From contig NZ_JALDYX010000024.1 in NCBI RefSeq assembly GCF_024267675.1, positions 1 to 64,000 on the forward strand: a stretch of DNA of 64,000 nt. The letters are read 5' to 3'. This stretch comes from Marinobacterium sedimentorum (lineage in GTDB: Bacteria; Pseudomonadota; Gammaproteobacteria; Pseudomonadales; Balneatricaceae). Shown here piece after piece: positions 26,193-35,198 of this stretch. The number at the start of each line of letters is the position of its first letter. The first letter of the stretch is position 1. The position numbers and the translations under genes are program-made. The notes under the pieces are model-generated. The model was not told the origin of the DNA. It ran no database searches and worked only from the letters and a program-made list of their open reading frames with translations.

Positions 26193-26535
26193 CGCCAGGG
26201 GCCGTGGCAACGCGATTATCGCCAACCGCCTGGGTGCCTGCCAGGTTTGCCGCGTTCAACAGGCTCCCGCTACAACACGCCTGACCCTCCACTGACTGAC
26301 GACGTCGCAACCTCCAGGGCAACAGGAACCGCAACCACCATTTCTGGCGACGCAGGCCTGATTTTTTGCGCGAAGTGGCCCTGGCTGCTGGCATCAAGGT
26401 CGCAGAGCCGGTGATTCGCCACGGCCAGAGCTTTTTGCACAAGGCGGGAGCTTTCCAGAATCTGCGCTGCGGCTTATTGTCGCTACCCGCTGCAATTATG
26501 CCGCGCCTCCGGTGGCTAGTTTTCGGGATTTTCAT
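26158..26535 (-). CDS. possible small basic protein downstream of the cytochrome gene
   Basis: A 125-codon ORF starting inside the last codons of the cytochrome gene, with GGAGG 5 nt before its ATG. The first 90 residues are rich in Arg, Lys and Trp; the tail is Ala/Gly/Asn-rich and ends WQQAG. Its 3' end overlaps the end of the convergent GAF gene by 35 nt. The good ribosome-binding site favours it, but that site is also cytochrome coding sequence and the composition is odd. If it is not real, 26193-26515 is simply a gap. Confidence 0.3.
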   Translation of the reverse strand: MKIPKTSHRRRGIIAAGSDNKPQRRFWKAPALCKKLWPWRITGSATLMPAARATSRKKSGLRRQKWWLRFLLPWRLRRRQSVEGQACCSGSLLNAANLAGTQAVGDNRVATAPGATPDPRWQQAG

Positions 26536-27061
26536 CAGGACCTCCGCGATCCAGCTGAGCCTCGCCCCTGGCCATGACCGCATCGTCGGTCGGCGGCAGT
26601 GGTTCGAGCGAAATATAGGGTGTCGGAATCGGCCGCCCCGGAGCGACGGCGACAGGGGCATCTATTCCCGCGGGACCCAGGCTGCGCAGATACTGATACA
26701 CCGCCAGCTGATCCTCCTGTGTCATCAGCTGCAGCGAGGGCCAGGTCATCGGGGGCATGCCACCGGCGCGAATGCGCTGCTGCCATTGCTCGGGCTGCAT
26801 CGTTGCAACTTTCAACCGCAGGTTGGCGGGATAACTCAGGCCCCAGGGGCCGGCGAAACCTACGCCTGAGCCCAGCAGACGTTCGGATTCGGGCATCACC
26901 TCGCCGATTTCGGCATAACCCGTCGAGTGGCAGTCATTGCAACCACCCACGCCAACCAGATAACGGCCACGTTCGATGACGGCAGCATTGTCATTCGGCG
27001 TCGCCGCCATCGAAACGGCGCTATGCAGCGCCAATGCACTAATCAGATACACATTTTTCAT
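26516..27061 (-). CDS. periplasmic c-type cytochrome
   Basis: 181 aa with a signal peptide (MKNVYLISALALHSAVSMAA). The haem site is CNDCH near residue 41, inside GRYLVGVGGCNDCHSTGYAE, the class I cytochrome c pattern seen in subunits of alcohol and other dehydrogenases. A candidate axial Met lies in GGMPPMTWPSLQLM. The C-terminal 45 residues are Pro-rich. It lies 94 nt downstream of the solute-binding-protein gene on the same strand and may accept electrons from a periplasmic enzyme not encoded here. Confidence 0.85.
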   Translation of the reverse strand: MKNVYLISALALHSAVSMAATPNDNAAVIERGRYLVGVGGCNDCHSTGYAEIGEVMPESERLLGSGVGFAGPWGLSYPANLRLKVATMQPEQWQQRIRAGGMPPMTWPSLQLMTQEDQLAVYQYLRSLGPAGIDAPVAVAPGRPIPTPYISLEPLPPTDDAVMARGEAQLDRGGPDENPEN

Positions 27062-27155
27062 GCCACGTACTCAGCTTCAGGTTCGACCGTTTCAGCCTAC
27101 GCCTGACACTCAAGCGGCGTTGTTAATACTTCACTCAAGGAATCTTAAAAGAATG

Positions 27156-28481
27156 CTAACTGCGTTTTGCTGGCATCATGAAGCGCTGATCGGCGTAGCG
27201 CGGCGGCCAGACGATATGTGCCTCGCCGTTGCGCAGCTGTGCCAGCGGAAAGAAAAAACCTTCCATAAAGCTGCCGGTAATGACTTCGTTTGGAGACTGG
27301 GCGCGGGGATGGGGCCTGTTGGAGAACTGGTAGCGATTCCAGACACCGCGGTAGGGGCTGCGGTAGAGCGTGCGCGTCAGGTCATCCAGCGCCAGGCTGG
27401 AGGTAGCATTGAGCATGCGGATAGCCATGCGGGTATAGTCATAATGCAGCCCTGCAGCGGCTATGCTGGGCATATCGCCAAAAAGACTGTGGTAACGGCG
27501 CACCCACCACTGCTGCCAGAGCGCAATCGGCATGGCTGAATCCATCGAAATCACGTAGTCCGAGCTGTTGCCGGTGTAGGCGTACCAGTCCCGCGTCCAG
27601 CGCAACCCGTGGCCCAGCAGCAGCGCATTCAGCTGCAGCTCGCGGAACTGGCGAACAAAGCGCGCGCCGGCCTGGATACCGGTGGTGGTCATCGCCACCA
27701 GGGAAATATCCTCGTCGCGATAACGGGCCAGAAGTGGCAAGAAATCATCCTGATCGAGGGCGGTGAGATCCGGCGACTCGACACTAAAGCCCACCGACTG
27801 CAAGCTGCTGCGCAGGGCATCCGCCCAACCACGGCCATAGGCACTGTCCTCTGCCATGATGGCCGCCCGGTTGTTCGCCGGGCGCCAGAGCCCCTGATCG
27901 CGCAGATACTGCAGTGGCTCACCGTAACGGGCCGCCAGCAGGCCGGGCGCGGGCCAGCCCTTGAACCAGCCTCGGTATTTGGCGTAATCCTGGTTCAGTC
28001 GATCGGAAATTGCCTGGGCTTCTCCCAGATGGCCCAGATGCAGAATTCCAAGGGGCGCCTCGGCTTCCATCAGCGCCAGGGCGACATCGGAGTGCCAGCC
28101 ACCCACCAGCAGGCTCAGCTGATTCTCGTCCTGCGCGTGCTTGAGGGCCTGCACTGCCCTGGCCGGATCCGAGGCAGTATCCACCCAGACAGGATGAATA
28201 TCGTAGCGCTGCCCGGCCAGTTGCAACGGAATCTCGCCATCGGCCCTGGCATCCATTAATGCCATCAGCACGCCGCGGCTGATCTCGAGTCCGGTATCCT
28301 GTGCCGGCCCGGTAAAGGGCCCACAAAAGCCAATCGACAGAGTATCGACGCCAGCCATGTCTTCGGCCTGCGCCGGCCAACCCAGCAGTGCACCCACGCC
28401 TAGCACGGAGCGCTGCAGCAACCGCCGACGCGTAACAGCGCCGACATCGCCCCGGCGGTAGTATTGATCTGGCAGTGACAT
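27156..28481 (-). CDS. Tat-exported substrate-binding protein, branched-chain amino acid (type 1) family
   Basis: 441 aa from ATG 28481, which has GGAG 8 nt upstream. The N terminus carries a twin-arginine signal (VTRRRLLQRSVLGVGALLGW, then PAQAE). The mature part is a type 1 periplasmic binding fold, opening with DTLSIGFCGPFTGPAQDTGL and continuing with LLVGGWHSDVALALMEAE, typical of urea/amide- and amino-acid-binding receptors. No permease or ATPase genes are nearby, so it may serve as a sensor rather than a transporter subunit. Tat export suggests folding or cofactor loading before export. Confidence 0.82.
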   Translation of the reverse strand: MSLPDQYYRRGDVGAVTRRRLLQRSVLGVGALLGWPAQAEDMAGVDTLSIGFCGPFTGPAQDTGLEISRGVLMALMDARADGEIPLQLAGQRYDIHPVWVDTASDPARAVQALKHAQDENQLSLLVGGWHSDVALALMEAEAPLGILHLGHLGEAQAISDRLNQDYAKYRGWFKGWPAPGLLAARYGEPLQYLRDQGLWRPANNRAAIMAEDSAYGRGWADALRSSLQSVGFSVESPDLTALDQDDFLPLLARYRDEDISLVAMTTTGIQAGARFVRQFRELQLNALLLGHGLRWTRDWYAYTGNSSDYVISMDSAMPIALWQQWWVRRYHSLFGDMPSIAAAGLHYDYTRMAIRMLNATSSLALDDLTRTLYRSPYRGVWNRYQFSNRPHPRAQSPNEVITGSFMEGFFFPLAQLRNGEAHIVWPPRYADQRFMMPAKRS

Positions 28482-28541
28482 GGACGTTCTCCGACTGGCC
28501 TGATGCATCTATTCCCTGTTATCAGCCTAGTTCAGGCTTCC

Positions 28542-28706
28542 AGCAGCCTGTCGGGCTTGGCCGATCGTAGCGAGAGAAAGATCGATTTGCGGCAGTTTTT
28601 GAGCTCTTTTGCGGCGAATAGTGGTTCTATTTAACAATAAAGAGTACGAAAAATGACCAAATTCGGCTTTTCCGCAGTAGATCAGTGATAAGTCCGACAG
28701 GCTGCT
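28542..28706. repeat. MITE copy 2 (AGCAGCCTGTCGG family), about 165 bp
   Basis: Ends AGCAGCCTGTCGG (28542-28554) and CCGACAGGCTGCT (28694-28706). The interior shares GCGAATAGTGGTTCTATTTA and AAAGAGTACGAAAA with copy 1 but lacks the GCACGACTGCATGGA block. CTAG is kept only on the right. It lies in the 376-bp intergenic region between the solute-binding-protein and cyclase genes, which has no other feature I can name. Confidence 0.75.
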
Positions 28707-28857
28707 AGCGCAGACATCCTTGCAGGAAAAGGCCAGAAGATGATCGCCCAGGGCATAGATCGGCGCCGAAGAGCACCAAAAGCCGCTAACCTTGAGGCAG
28801 GGCGCTCCGGCCGCTGCGGCGGGCGCCATTCATGGACCGATAATCGGACAGGCGTGA

Positions 28858-30672
28858 ATGCGACTCACTGGCACAGCGATACTGCGGCACAGCCTCAAGG
28901 CGCGAATGACCGCCGGGATACTGCTGGTTTCCCTGCCCGTGGTGATTGCCCTGGCGGTGGTGTCCTACATGCTGTCGGCCGGGCTTTTGCAGCGCATGGC
29001 CATTGACCGGTTTGAGCTGATTGCCGAACAGCGGGAAGGGGAAATCTATGAATTTATGGCCGATCAAGCCGATATAGTGCGAAAAATCGCAGCTGTCGAT
29101 GCGTTGCGCGATGCCATCAGTGAGCTGCGCGGGCTGCCCCTGGGCAGCCCGGAATATCAGCCAACCTATATGGCCATGGCTGATACGCTGTTTCGATCCA
29201 CCTTCCTCGATTACGGTTCCGCCGCGGCAACCGACCTGACCGGGCTCATGCTGCTGAGCCAGGACGAGGGCAGGATTTTCTTCTCAACCCGCTCCGAGCA
29301 GGAGGGTGAAGTTCGCAGCAGTGACCCATTCTTTGTCGAGGGCCGCGACCACACCTTTATCCAGCCGGTGTATCAGGCAGCCGATACCCGACTCCCGACA
29401 CTCACCGTTGCTACACCGCTGACCGGGCGCAATGGCGAGCCGCTGGGCGTTCTTGCAGCCCAGATCCGGGTGCCGGTGCTGGTCGACATCGTCAGCCAGC
29501 GCGGTGGCCTGGGGCAAACCGGTGAATCCTATCTGGTGGATACCGGCCACCGCTTTCTGTCGATGGCGCGCTTCGGGGAACAGGCCTATCCCGATGGCGC
29601 TCACAGTCTGGGTATCGACACCGCGATAAAGGGCCAAAGCGGCGCTGGGCTCTATCTGAACTACGCCGGCCAGGCGGTGATTGGCAGCTATCGCTGGCTG
29701 CCGGATCTGGGTCTGGCCCTGCTCACGGAAATCCGCGTCAGCGAGGCGCTGCAACCGGCCACACGCCTGGGCTGGCTGATGCTGCTGCTCGGGCTGCTGG
29801 CCGTGGCACTGCTGTTGCTTGGCACCTATTTCATCGCCCGGCAGATTGCGCGCCCCATTCTTGCCGTGAATGCCACCACGCGGCAGATCGCCGCAGGGGA
29901 TCTGCATGTACGTGCGCCTGTACTGACTGAAGATGAAACCGGCGTTCTGGCGCAGAACTTCAATACCATGATCGACCGGCTGGAGGAAACCCTGGCAGAC
30001 CTTGCCGCCGAGCAGGAAAAATCAGACCACCTGCTGCTCAATATACTGCCGGCGCCTATTGCTGCGCGCCTGAAACAGGGCGAGGGCACCATTGCCGATA
30101 GTTTCGCCGAGGTTACCATCCTGTTCGCCGATATCGTTAATTTCACGCCCATGTCGGCCGGCCTGCCGGCGGTGAAGCTTGTCAGCCTGCTGAACGAGAT
30201 ATTTTCCGAGTTCGACCGTCTGAGCGAGCTGCTCGGGCTGGAGAAAATAAAGACCATCGGCGATGCCTATATGGTGGGTGCAGGCCTGCCGGTAGAACGC
30301 AAAGACCATGCCCGGGTTGTCGCCGAAATGGCACTGGACATGCTGGATGCCATCGAGCGTTTCAATCGTCGCCACCAGAGCGATCTGCACATGCGCATCG
30401 GCATTAACACAGGACCCGTAGTGGCCGGGGTCATAGGTACCCGAAAATTCATTTACGATATCTGGGGCGATGCGGTCAATATCGCCTCACGCATGGAATC
30501 TCAGGGCATTGAGGGCTGCATTCAGGTCACCGAAAATACCTGGAAACACCTGCAGCACGACTACCTGTTCGAGGATCGCGGGCTTATCAGCATCAAGGGA
30601 AAGGGCCGGATGCATACCTATATGCTGCGCGGTCGAAAGCACCGCGAGCCTAGCATCGCAGGCATGGACTGA
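28858..30672 (+). CDS. membrane receptor adenylate/guanylate cyclase (dCache-HAMP-class III cyclase)
   Basis: 604 aa. The N-terminal membrane helix (TAGILLVSLPVVIALAVVSY) is followed by a periplasmic double-Cache sensor (about 45-290, with PTLTVATPLTGRNGEPLGVL), a second helix (LMLLLGLLAVALLLLGTYFI), a HAMP linker (IARPILAVNATTRQIAAGDL), and a class III cyclase domain: EVTILFADIVNFTPMSA with the metal Asp residues, KTIGDAYMVGAG, INTGPVVAGVIGTRKFIYDI and WGDAVNIASRME. It should turn a periplasmic signal into cAMP (or cGMP). The neighbouring periplasmic binding protein is a natural candidate partner; that is inference. Confidence 0.92.
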   Translation: MRLTGTAILRHSLKARMTAGILLVSLPVVIALAVVSYMLSAGLLQRMAIDRFELIAEQREGEIYEFMADQADIVRKIAAVDALRDAISELRGLPLGSPEYQPTYMAMADTLFRSTFLDYGSAAATDLTGLMLLSQDEGRIFFSTRSEQEGEVRSSDPFFVEGRDHTFIQPVYQAADTRLPTLTVATPLTGRNGEPLGVLAAQIRVPVLVDIVSQRGGLGQTGESYLVDTGHRFLSMARFGEQAYPDGAHSLGIDTAIKGQSGAGLYLNYAGQAVIGSYRWLPDLGLALLTEIRVSEALQPATRLGWLMLLLGLLAVALLLLGTYFIARQIARPILAVNATTRQIAAGDLHVRAPVLTEDETGVLAQNFNTMIDRLEETLADLAAEQEKSDHLLLNILPAPIAARLKQGEGTIADSFAEVTILFADIVNFTPMSAGLPAVKLVSLLNEIFSEFDRLSELLGLEKIKTIGDAYMVGAGLPVERKDHARVVAEMALDMLDAIERFNRRHQSDLHMRIGINTGPVVAGVIGTRKFIYDIWGDAVNIASRMESQGIEGCIQVTENTWKHLQHDYLFEDRGLISIKGKGRMHTYMLRGRKHREPSIAGMD

Positions 30673-30739
30673 TGCTGCTTTTCTACGAAACCTTTTTCTA
30701 GTATTTGATTCTAACTCTATATATTAAAAAGGATTTCAT

Positions 30740-31666
30740 ATGACGACAGCCTACATTACCCATATCGACTGTCAGCTGCATGAGATGGGAGCAGGTCACC
30801 CCGAAAGCCCGCAGCGCCTGCAGGCCATCACCGATCAGCTCAGCACCAGCGGCCTGCTGGCCCGGCTCGACTGCCTGACACCGAAACCCGTCACCACACA
30901 ACAGCTCGAACTGGCCCATCCGCTGGCCTATATTCGTGAGCTGGAGTCCTTGCACCCGCAGCAGGGGCACAATTACGCCGATCCGGATACGGCGCTGAAT
31001 CCCCACAGTCTGCGTGCTGCGCGCCTGGCTGCCGGGGCCGTGCTGCTGGGAACCCAGCGCATACTCGTCGGCGCCTGCCAGAATGCCTTTTGCGCCATTC
31101 GTCCGCCCGGCCATCATGCTGAGCAGGCGACGGCCATGGGCTTCTGCCTGTTCAACAATGTCGCTCTGGGGGTCGAGTGGGCGCTGCGCCAGAGCGATAT
31201 CGAGCGCGTGGCGGTGCTGGATTTCGATGTCCATCACGGCAACGGCACCGTGGATATCTTCAAGGACAGACCCGAAGTACTGGTGTGCTCAAGTTTTCAG
31301 TATCCGTTTTATCCATTTCGCTTCCAGGATATTCGCCGGCCTAATATTGTCCATACGCCGCTGGCGGCGGGCACCGGTAGCAGTGCCTTTCGTCACGCCA
31401 TCGAGCAGGACTGGCTGCCGGCGCTGGCAGAGCACCGCCCGGACATGATCTTTGTCTCGGCGGGTTTTGATGCCCATCGCGACGACCCGCTGGGGCAACT
31501 GCAATTGACCGACGAGGACTTTTACTGGATTACAGGGCTGATCGGGGAGGCCGCCAGTGGCTACGCCGGTGGCCGTATTCTGTCGGTACTGGAAGGCGGC
31601 TATAACCTCAAGGCGCTTGGCCTAAGCGCCGTGGCGCATGTGCAGGCATTGCTTGAGGCGCGCTAG
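30740..31666 (+). CDS. histone-deacetylase-superfamily amidohydrolase
   Basis: A zinc-dependent deacetylase of the class II HDAC/acetylpolyamine amidohydrolase superfamily. Hallmarks: GHPESPQRL near the N terminus, the catalytic His pair RPPGHHAEQATAMGFCLFNN, the zinc ligands in LDFDVHHGNGT and SAGFDAHRDDPLG, and EGGYNL with the active-site Tyr. The 308-aa length is typical. The natural substrate is unknown; acetylated polyamines would fit the nearby puu locus, but this is only suggestive. Confidence 0.92.
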   Translation: MTTAYITHIDCQLHEMGAGHPESPQRLQAITDQLSTSGLLARLDCLTPKPVTTQQLELAHPLAYIRELESLHPQQGHNYADPDTALNPHSLRAARLAAGAVLLGTQRILVGACQNAFCAIRPPGHHAEQATAMGFCLFNNVALGVEWALRQSDIERVAVLDFDVHHGNGTVDIFKDRPEVLVCSSFQYPFYPFRFQDIRRPNIVHTPLAAGTGSSAFRHAIEQDWLPALAEHRPDMIFVSAGFDAHRDDPLGQLQLTDEDFYWITGLIGEAASGYAGGRILSVLEGGYNLKALGLSAVAHVQALLEAR

Positions 31667-31679
31667 CAAGCTGTCGCCA

Positions 31680-33914
31680 TTACGGCGATGAACGCCTGGC
31701 ATCGCTGCCCGCCACAAGCTCCAGTGCGGCCTGGCGAATACTGCGCCGGCTCGGCAAGGTGGCGGTGGCCGCGGGCCCCAGCGCGATAAAGCTGTCTTCG
31801 GCGCAGAGGCGCTTGAGTCGCGGCAGGCTGTCCAGGGTTTCGATCAGCAGTGTCATCAGGGCTTCACTGACAGATCCGCTACGCCGGCATTCATCCACGA
31901 TCAGTATCGCTTCACAAGCACGCACCGCATCGACAATGGCATCGCCTGGCAGGGGCTGTAGCCAGCGCAGGTCAATCAGACGCAGCTCAATTCCATGCTC
32001 GATGGCAAGATCCCTCGCGGCCTGGCGGCTGAGGTAATAGCCGTTGCCGTAGCTAATAATGGCCAGCTGTCGGCCGTCGCCTTCCACGTCGATTTCACCC
32101 AGAGGGACCGGCGTGCAGCCTGCAGCCGGTACATAATCGAAACTCCAGCGGCCGTCGCCCGTCTCAAACAGATCCCGCGCCATATAGAGTGCAATAGGCT
32201 CGATAAATACCACCAGCCGTTGTTCCTCCCGCGCCAGGCGCACGCATTCGCGCAGCATTTCCACGGCATCGCGGCCATTGCTGGGGCACGCCAGGATCAG
32301 GCCCGGTATATCGCGAAACACATTCAGGCTGTTGTCGTTGTGGAAGTGGCCACCAAAGCCTTTCTGATAGCCGAGCCCGGCAATGCGGATCACCATCGGA
32401 TTGCTGTACTGGCCATTGGAGAAAAAACTGAGGCTCGCCGCCTCGCCACGAATCTGATCCTCGGCATTGTGCACATAGGCCAGGAACTGGATTTCGGGTA
32501 TCGGAATAAAGCCATTGTGCGCGACGCCCAGCGCCAGCCCGAGAATGCTCTGCTCATCCAGCAGTGTATTGATCACCCGGTGCTTGCCGAATTTATCCCA
32601 CAACTTGCCGGTCACATTGTAAACGCCGCCCTTGGGGCCAATGTCTTCGCCCATCAGCAATATTTCGCTGTGCGTGGCCATCAACTCTGCCAGCGCCCAG
32701 TTCAGCAGGCGCGCCATGGGCTGAGGTTGAGCCATTAGCGTTCTGTCCCTCGCAAAGAGAACATCAAGCGCGGCCGGCTCCAGCGGAGCCCGCGCAGGCA
32801 CGGCACGGCGCGGCGGCACGATAGACGCCATCACCTCAGAGGCGCTCGCCAGTTTTGGCCGCCTAATGGCACGCTCGGCCTTGTCCGCAACGTCTGCCGC
32901 CGTTTTCTGGTAAAGCGAAACGATTTGATCGGCACGCAGTACACCGAGCTCAATCAGCCGCCTGGCCGAATGCAATAACGGATCCTGGGCTTCGGTGTTT
33001 TCGATCTGCGCAGTACTCAGGTAGGCGCTCTGGGCATCGGAGCCGGCATGGCCAAGCAGTCGCACGCAGCGCATATGCAGAAACACGGGCTGCTGGTGCC
33101 GGCGCGCCAGTTGCTCCGCCTGGTGTGCACAGCGGTAGGTATCGAGCAAATCAAGGCCGTCGCAACTCAGGTAGTGCAGCCCCGGGCGCTGGCCGAAACT
33201 GGCGGCGATCCAGCCCTGGGGCGTGGCCGTCGAAATACCTATGCCGTTGTCCTCACAGATAAACACCAGCGGTAACGGGTGCTTCTGGTAACGCGTCCAG
33301 CAGGCGCTGTTAATCGCGCCCAGCGCTGTACTGTGATTGGCCGACGCATCCCCGAAGGAGCAAAGCACCACAGCATCGGTGGGCAGGGCGCCTGGATGTT
33401 TCAGCTGTCGTGCCAGGGCGATGCTGGCCGCGGTTCCCAGCGCCTTGGGCAGGTGGGACGCGATAGTACTGGTCTGTGGCGGTACAAAGAGCGCCTTGCT
33501 GCCCAGCACCTTGTGGCGGCCGCCGGAAATCGGATCCTCGCTGGACGCCGCAAAGGACAGCAGCATATCCCAGAGCGGGTCTGTGCTACCGGCCTGGCGG
33601 GCACGTTGCAGCAGAAACGCCGCATCACGGTAATGCAAAAACGCCATGTCATCGTGCCTAAAGGCCGCGGCTATGGCCGCGTTGCCCTCGTGACCGGCGC
33701 TGCCAATGGTGTAGAAGGATTCACCACGGGCCTGCAGTTTGCGTGAGCACAGATCCAGCTGCCGACTCAGCACTTGACTCTCGAACAGCTGCAGCAACAG
33801 CGCCTCTGTAAGGCCCGCTTGCTGCAAGCCGATGTGAATGGGTGAGGGTGGCAGGTCGCCACTGCTGACCCTTTGAACAAAGGCCTGGTCGACAATCTCG
33901 GCTCGGTTCTGCAT
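31680..33914 (-). CDS. fused alpha/beta E1 component of a 2-oxoacid dehydrogenase, thiamine-diphosphate dependent
   Basis: 744 aa. The N-terminal half is an E1 alpha subunit (FYTIGSAGHEGNAAIAAAFR, and the diphosphate-binding region SFGDASANHSTALGAINSAC, then EDNGIGIST). The C-terminal half, from about residue 400, is an E1 beta subunit (GEDIGPKGGVYNVTGKLWDK, then IPEIQFLAYVHNAEDQIRGE). Such fusions decarboxylate branched-chain or related 2-oxoacids and need an E2 core that is not encoded nearby. The start is set at ATG 33914, with GGGAG 8 nt upstream; a GTG two codons earlier is in frame. Confidence 0.88.
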   Translation of the reverse strand: MQNRAEIVDQAFVQRVSSGDLPPSPIHIGLQQAGLTEALLLQLFESQVLSRQLDLCSRKLQARGESFYTIGSAGHEGNAAIAAAFRHDDMAFLHYRDAAFLLQRARQAGSTDPLWDMLLSFAASSEDPISGGRHKVLGSKALFVPPQTSTIASHLPKALGTAASIALARQLKHPGALPTDAVVLCSFGDASANHSTALGAINSACWTRYQKHPLPLVFICEDNGIGISTATPQGWIAASFGQRPGLHYLSCDGLDLLDTYRCAHQAEQLARRHQQPVFLHMRCVRLLGHAGSDAQSAYLSTAQIENTEAQDPLLHSARRLIELGVLRADQIVSLYQKTAADVADKAERAIRRPKLASASEVMASIVPPRRAVPARAPLEPAALDVLFARDRTLMAQPQPMARLLNWALAELMATHSEILLMGEDIGPKGGVYNVTGKLWDKFGKHRVINTLLDEQSILGLALGVAHNGFIPIPEIQFLAYVHNAEDQIRGEAASLSFFSNGQYSNPMVIRIAGLGYQKGFGGHFHNDNSLNVFRDIPGLILACPSNGRDAVEMLRECVRLAREEQRLVVFIEPIALYMARDLFETGDGRWSFDYVPAAGCTPVPLGEIDVEGDGRQLAIISYGNGYYLSRQAARDLAIEHGIELRLIDLRWLQPLPGDAIVDAVRACEAILIVDECRRSGSVSEALMTLLIETLDSLPRLKRLCAEDSFIALGPAATATLPSRRSIRQAALELVAGSDARRSSP

Positions 33915-33982
33915 AACCACGGCTCCCTGAAGATTCCCCAGAGTATGGTTGAGGTCGTGGCGATTAGCCGGTTCGTGAAGCT

Positions 33983-34122
33983 CGCCGCCTGCCGGGCTTG
34001 GCCGGTCGTAACCAAAAATGCCCCCTCGTTAGCGCATTGCGCACGACTGCATGGATGCAGGAGGTAGGGCGAAGCAGGATGCCCGAGCCGAGTAGATCAG
34101 TGTTAAGTCCGGCAGGCTGCTG
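33983..34122. repeat. MITE copy 3 (diverged), about 140 bp
   Basis: The left end CGCCGCCTGCCGGGCTT is a diverged form, and the right end GTCCGGCAGGCTGCTGG matches the family. The interior retains GCACGACTGCATGGATGCAGG and GAGTAGATCAGTGTTAAGTCC, also in copy 1, but lacks the GGTTCTATTTA block. It provides the leader upstream of chaC. Confidence 0.7.
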
Positions 34123-34159
34123 GTGTATGCTTTATTGTTTACGCCGGTACCCTCATACG

Positions 34160-34726
34160 ATGTCCGCCAATACCGTTGAAATAAACCGCACCCGTTTTCG
34201 TTTTAATAACAACGAAGCCGTTTGGCTATTTGGTTATGGCTCCCTGATATTCAAGGCAGACTTTCCCTTTTTGCAAAGGCGCAGCGCCCGTATCATCGGC
34301 TGGTCGCGCCGTTTCTGGCAAGGGTCCCATGATCACCGCGGTACTCCAGAGGCACCAGGGCGCGTGGCGACCCTGATCGAAACCCCGGGCATCCCCTGTA
34401 CTGGCGTAGCCTATTTGATTTCGCCGCAGGTGTTTGACCATCTGGATTTTCGGGAAAAGAACGGCTATCTGCGTTTTTCCACCGAAATGACCTTCGACGA
34501 TGGCAGCCATGCCCAGGGTCTTGTGTATATAGCGACGCCTGACAACACCGCCTTCCTGGGCCCTGCCAGCGAACGCGAGATTGCGTGCCAGGTTGCCGGC
34601 GCCACTGGGCCCAGCGGTCCCAATGCTGACTATGTGCTCCATCTGGCCGAGTCATTACGCGGCCTGGGAGAGCACGATGACCACGTGTTCGAGATCGAGC
34701 AGCAGTTGCGCCTGGTGTTGAAGTAA
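34160..34726 (+). CDS. chaC: ChaC-type gamma-glutamylcyclotransferase
   Basis: ChaC enzymes cleave glutathione to 5-oxoproline and Cys-Gly. The substrate-binding loop FGYGSLIFK is near residue 20, and the catalytic Glu is in LDFREKNGY. Further family segments are PGRVATLIE and GVAYLI. From ATG 34160 (MSANTVEINR) the protein is 188 aa. The reading frame stays open further upstream through MITE copy 3, but that part is repeat sequence; ATG 34127 is an alternative. No strong ribosome-binding site precedes either. Confidence 0.88.
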   Translation: MSANTVEINRTRFRFNNNEAVWLFGYGSLIFKADFPFLQRRSARIIGWSRRFWQGSHDHRGTPEAPGRVATLIETPGIPCTGVAYLISPQVFDHLDFREKNGYLRFSTEMTFDDGSHAQGLVYIATPDNTAFLGPASEREIACQVAGATGPSGPNADYVLHLAESLRGLGEHDDHVFEIEQQLRLVLK

Positions 34727-34730
34727 AAAA

Positions 34731-34771
34731 GTTTCTACAGAGATCTTAATAGAAATATGTTTCCATAGAGA
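34731..34771. promoter_or_regulatory. repeated operator-like sites upstream of the Xre-RES pair
   Basis: GTTTCTACAGAGA (34731-34743) recurs as GTTTCCATAGAGA (34759-34771), a 28-nt period. An inverted pair TTTCTA/TAGAAA spans 34732-34755. Toxin-antitoxin operons are usually repressed by their antitoxin at such repeats; binding here is inference. Confidence 0.5.
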
Positions 34772-34811
34772 CTAAGCTTAAGCCCAGGTGGTGATTGGGA
34801 GAACCATTAAC

Positions 34812-35198
34812 ATGAAACAGGTCGTCGAACTGAGGCAGCAGGATCCCAAGCGGGTATCACAGGTTTCTCTCAAGGTATTTTTCAATATCGCATCGGCATG
34901 GCACCTCAGCCGCGAACAGGAGCAGGTTCTGCTAGGCGAGCCGGCGCGCTCTACGTTCTACAAATGGCGCAAAGGCGAGGGGCCTGTATTGCCGCGTGAT
35001 ACGCTGGAGCGGATTTCCTATGTCATGGGAATCTACAAGGCGCTGCGCATCCTGTTTCCCACCGAAGATCAGGCCAACGCCTGGCCAGCCAAGGCTAACG
35101 CCTACTTTGGTGGCGAATCGGCGCTCACGGTCATGCTCCAGGGCAGTCTTATCAATCTGGCCGATGTGCGCCGCTATCTGGATCACGCCAGGGGCTAG
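34812..35198 (+). CDS. Xre/MbcA/ParS-type antitoxin of a RES toxin
   Basis: 128 aa from ATG 34812 (GGGAG about 10 nt upstream; a GTG at 34788 is in frame). The N-terminal half is an Xre-like DNA-binding helix bundle (LSREQEQVLLGEPARSTFYK). The C-terminal half has the toxin-binding ParS/MbcA signature (LFPTEDQANAWPAKANAYFG, and the ADVRRYLDHARG end). It lies directly before a RES-domain gene, the standard order. Its stop codon overlaps the CTAG of a solo MITE end. Confidence 0.85.
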   Translation: MKQVVELRQQDPKRVSQVSLKVFFNIASAWHLSREQEQVLLGEPARSTFYKWRKGEGPVLPRDTLERISYVMGIYKALRILFPTEDQANAWPAKANAYFGGESALTVMLQGSLINLADVRRYLDHARG

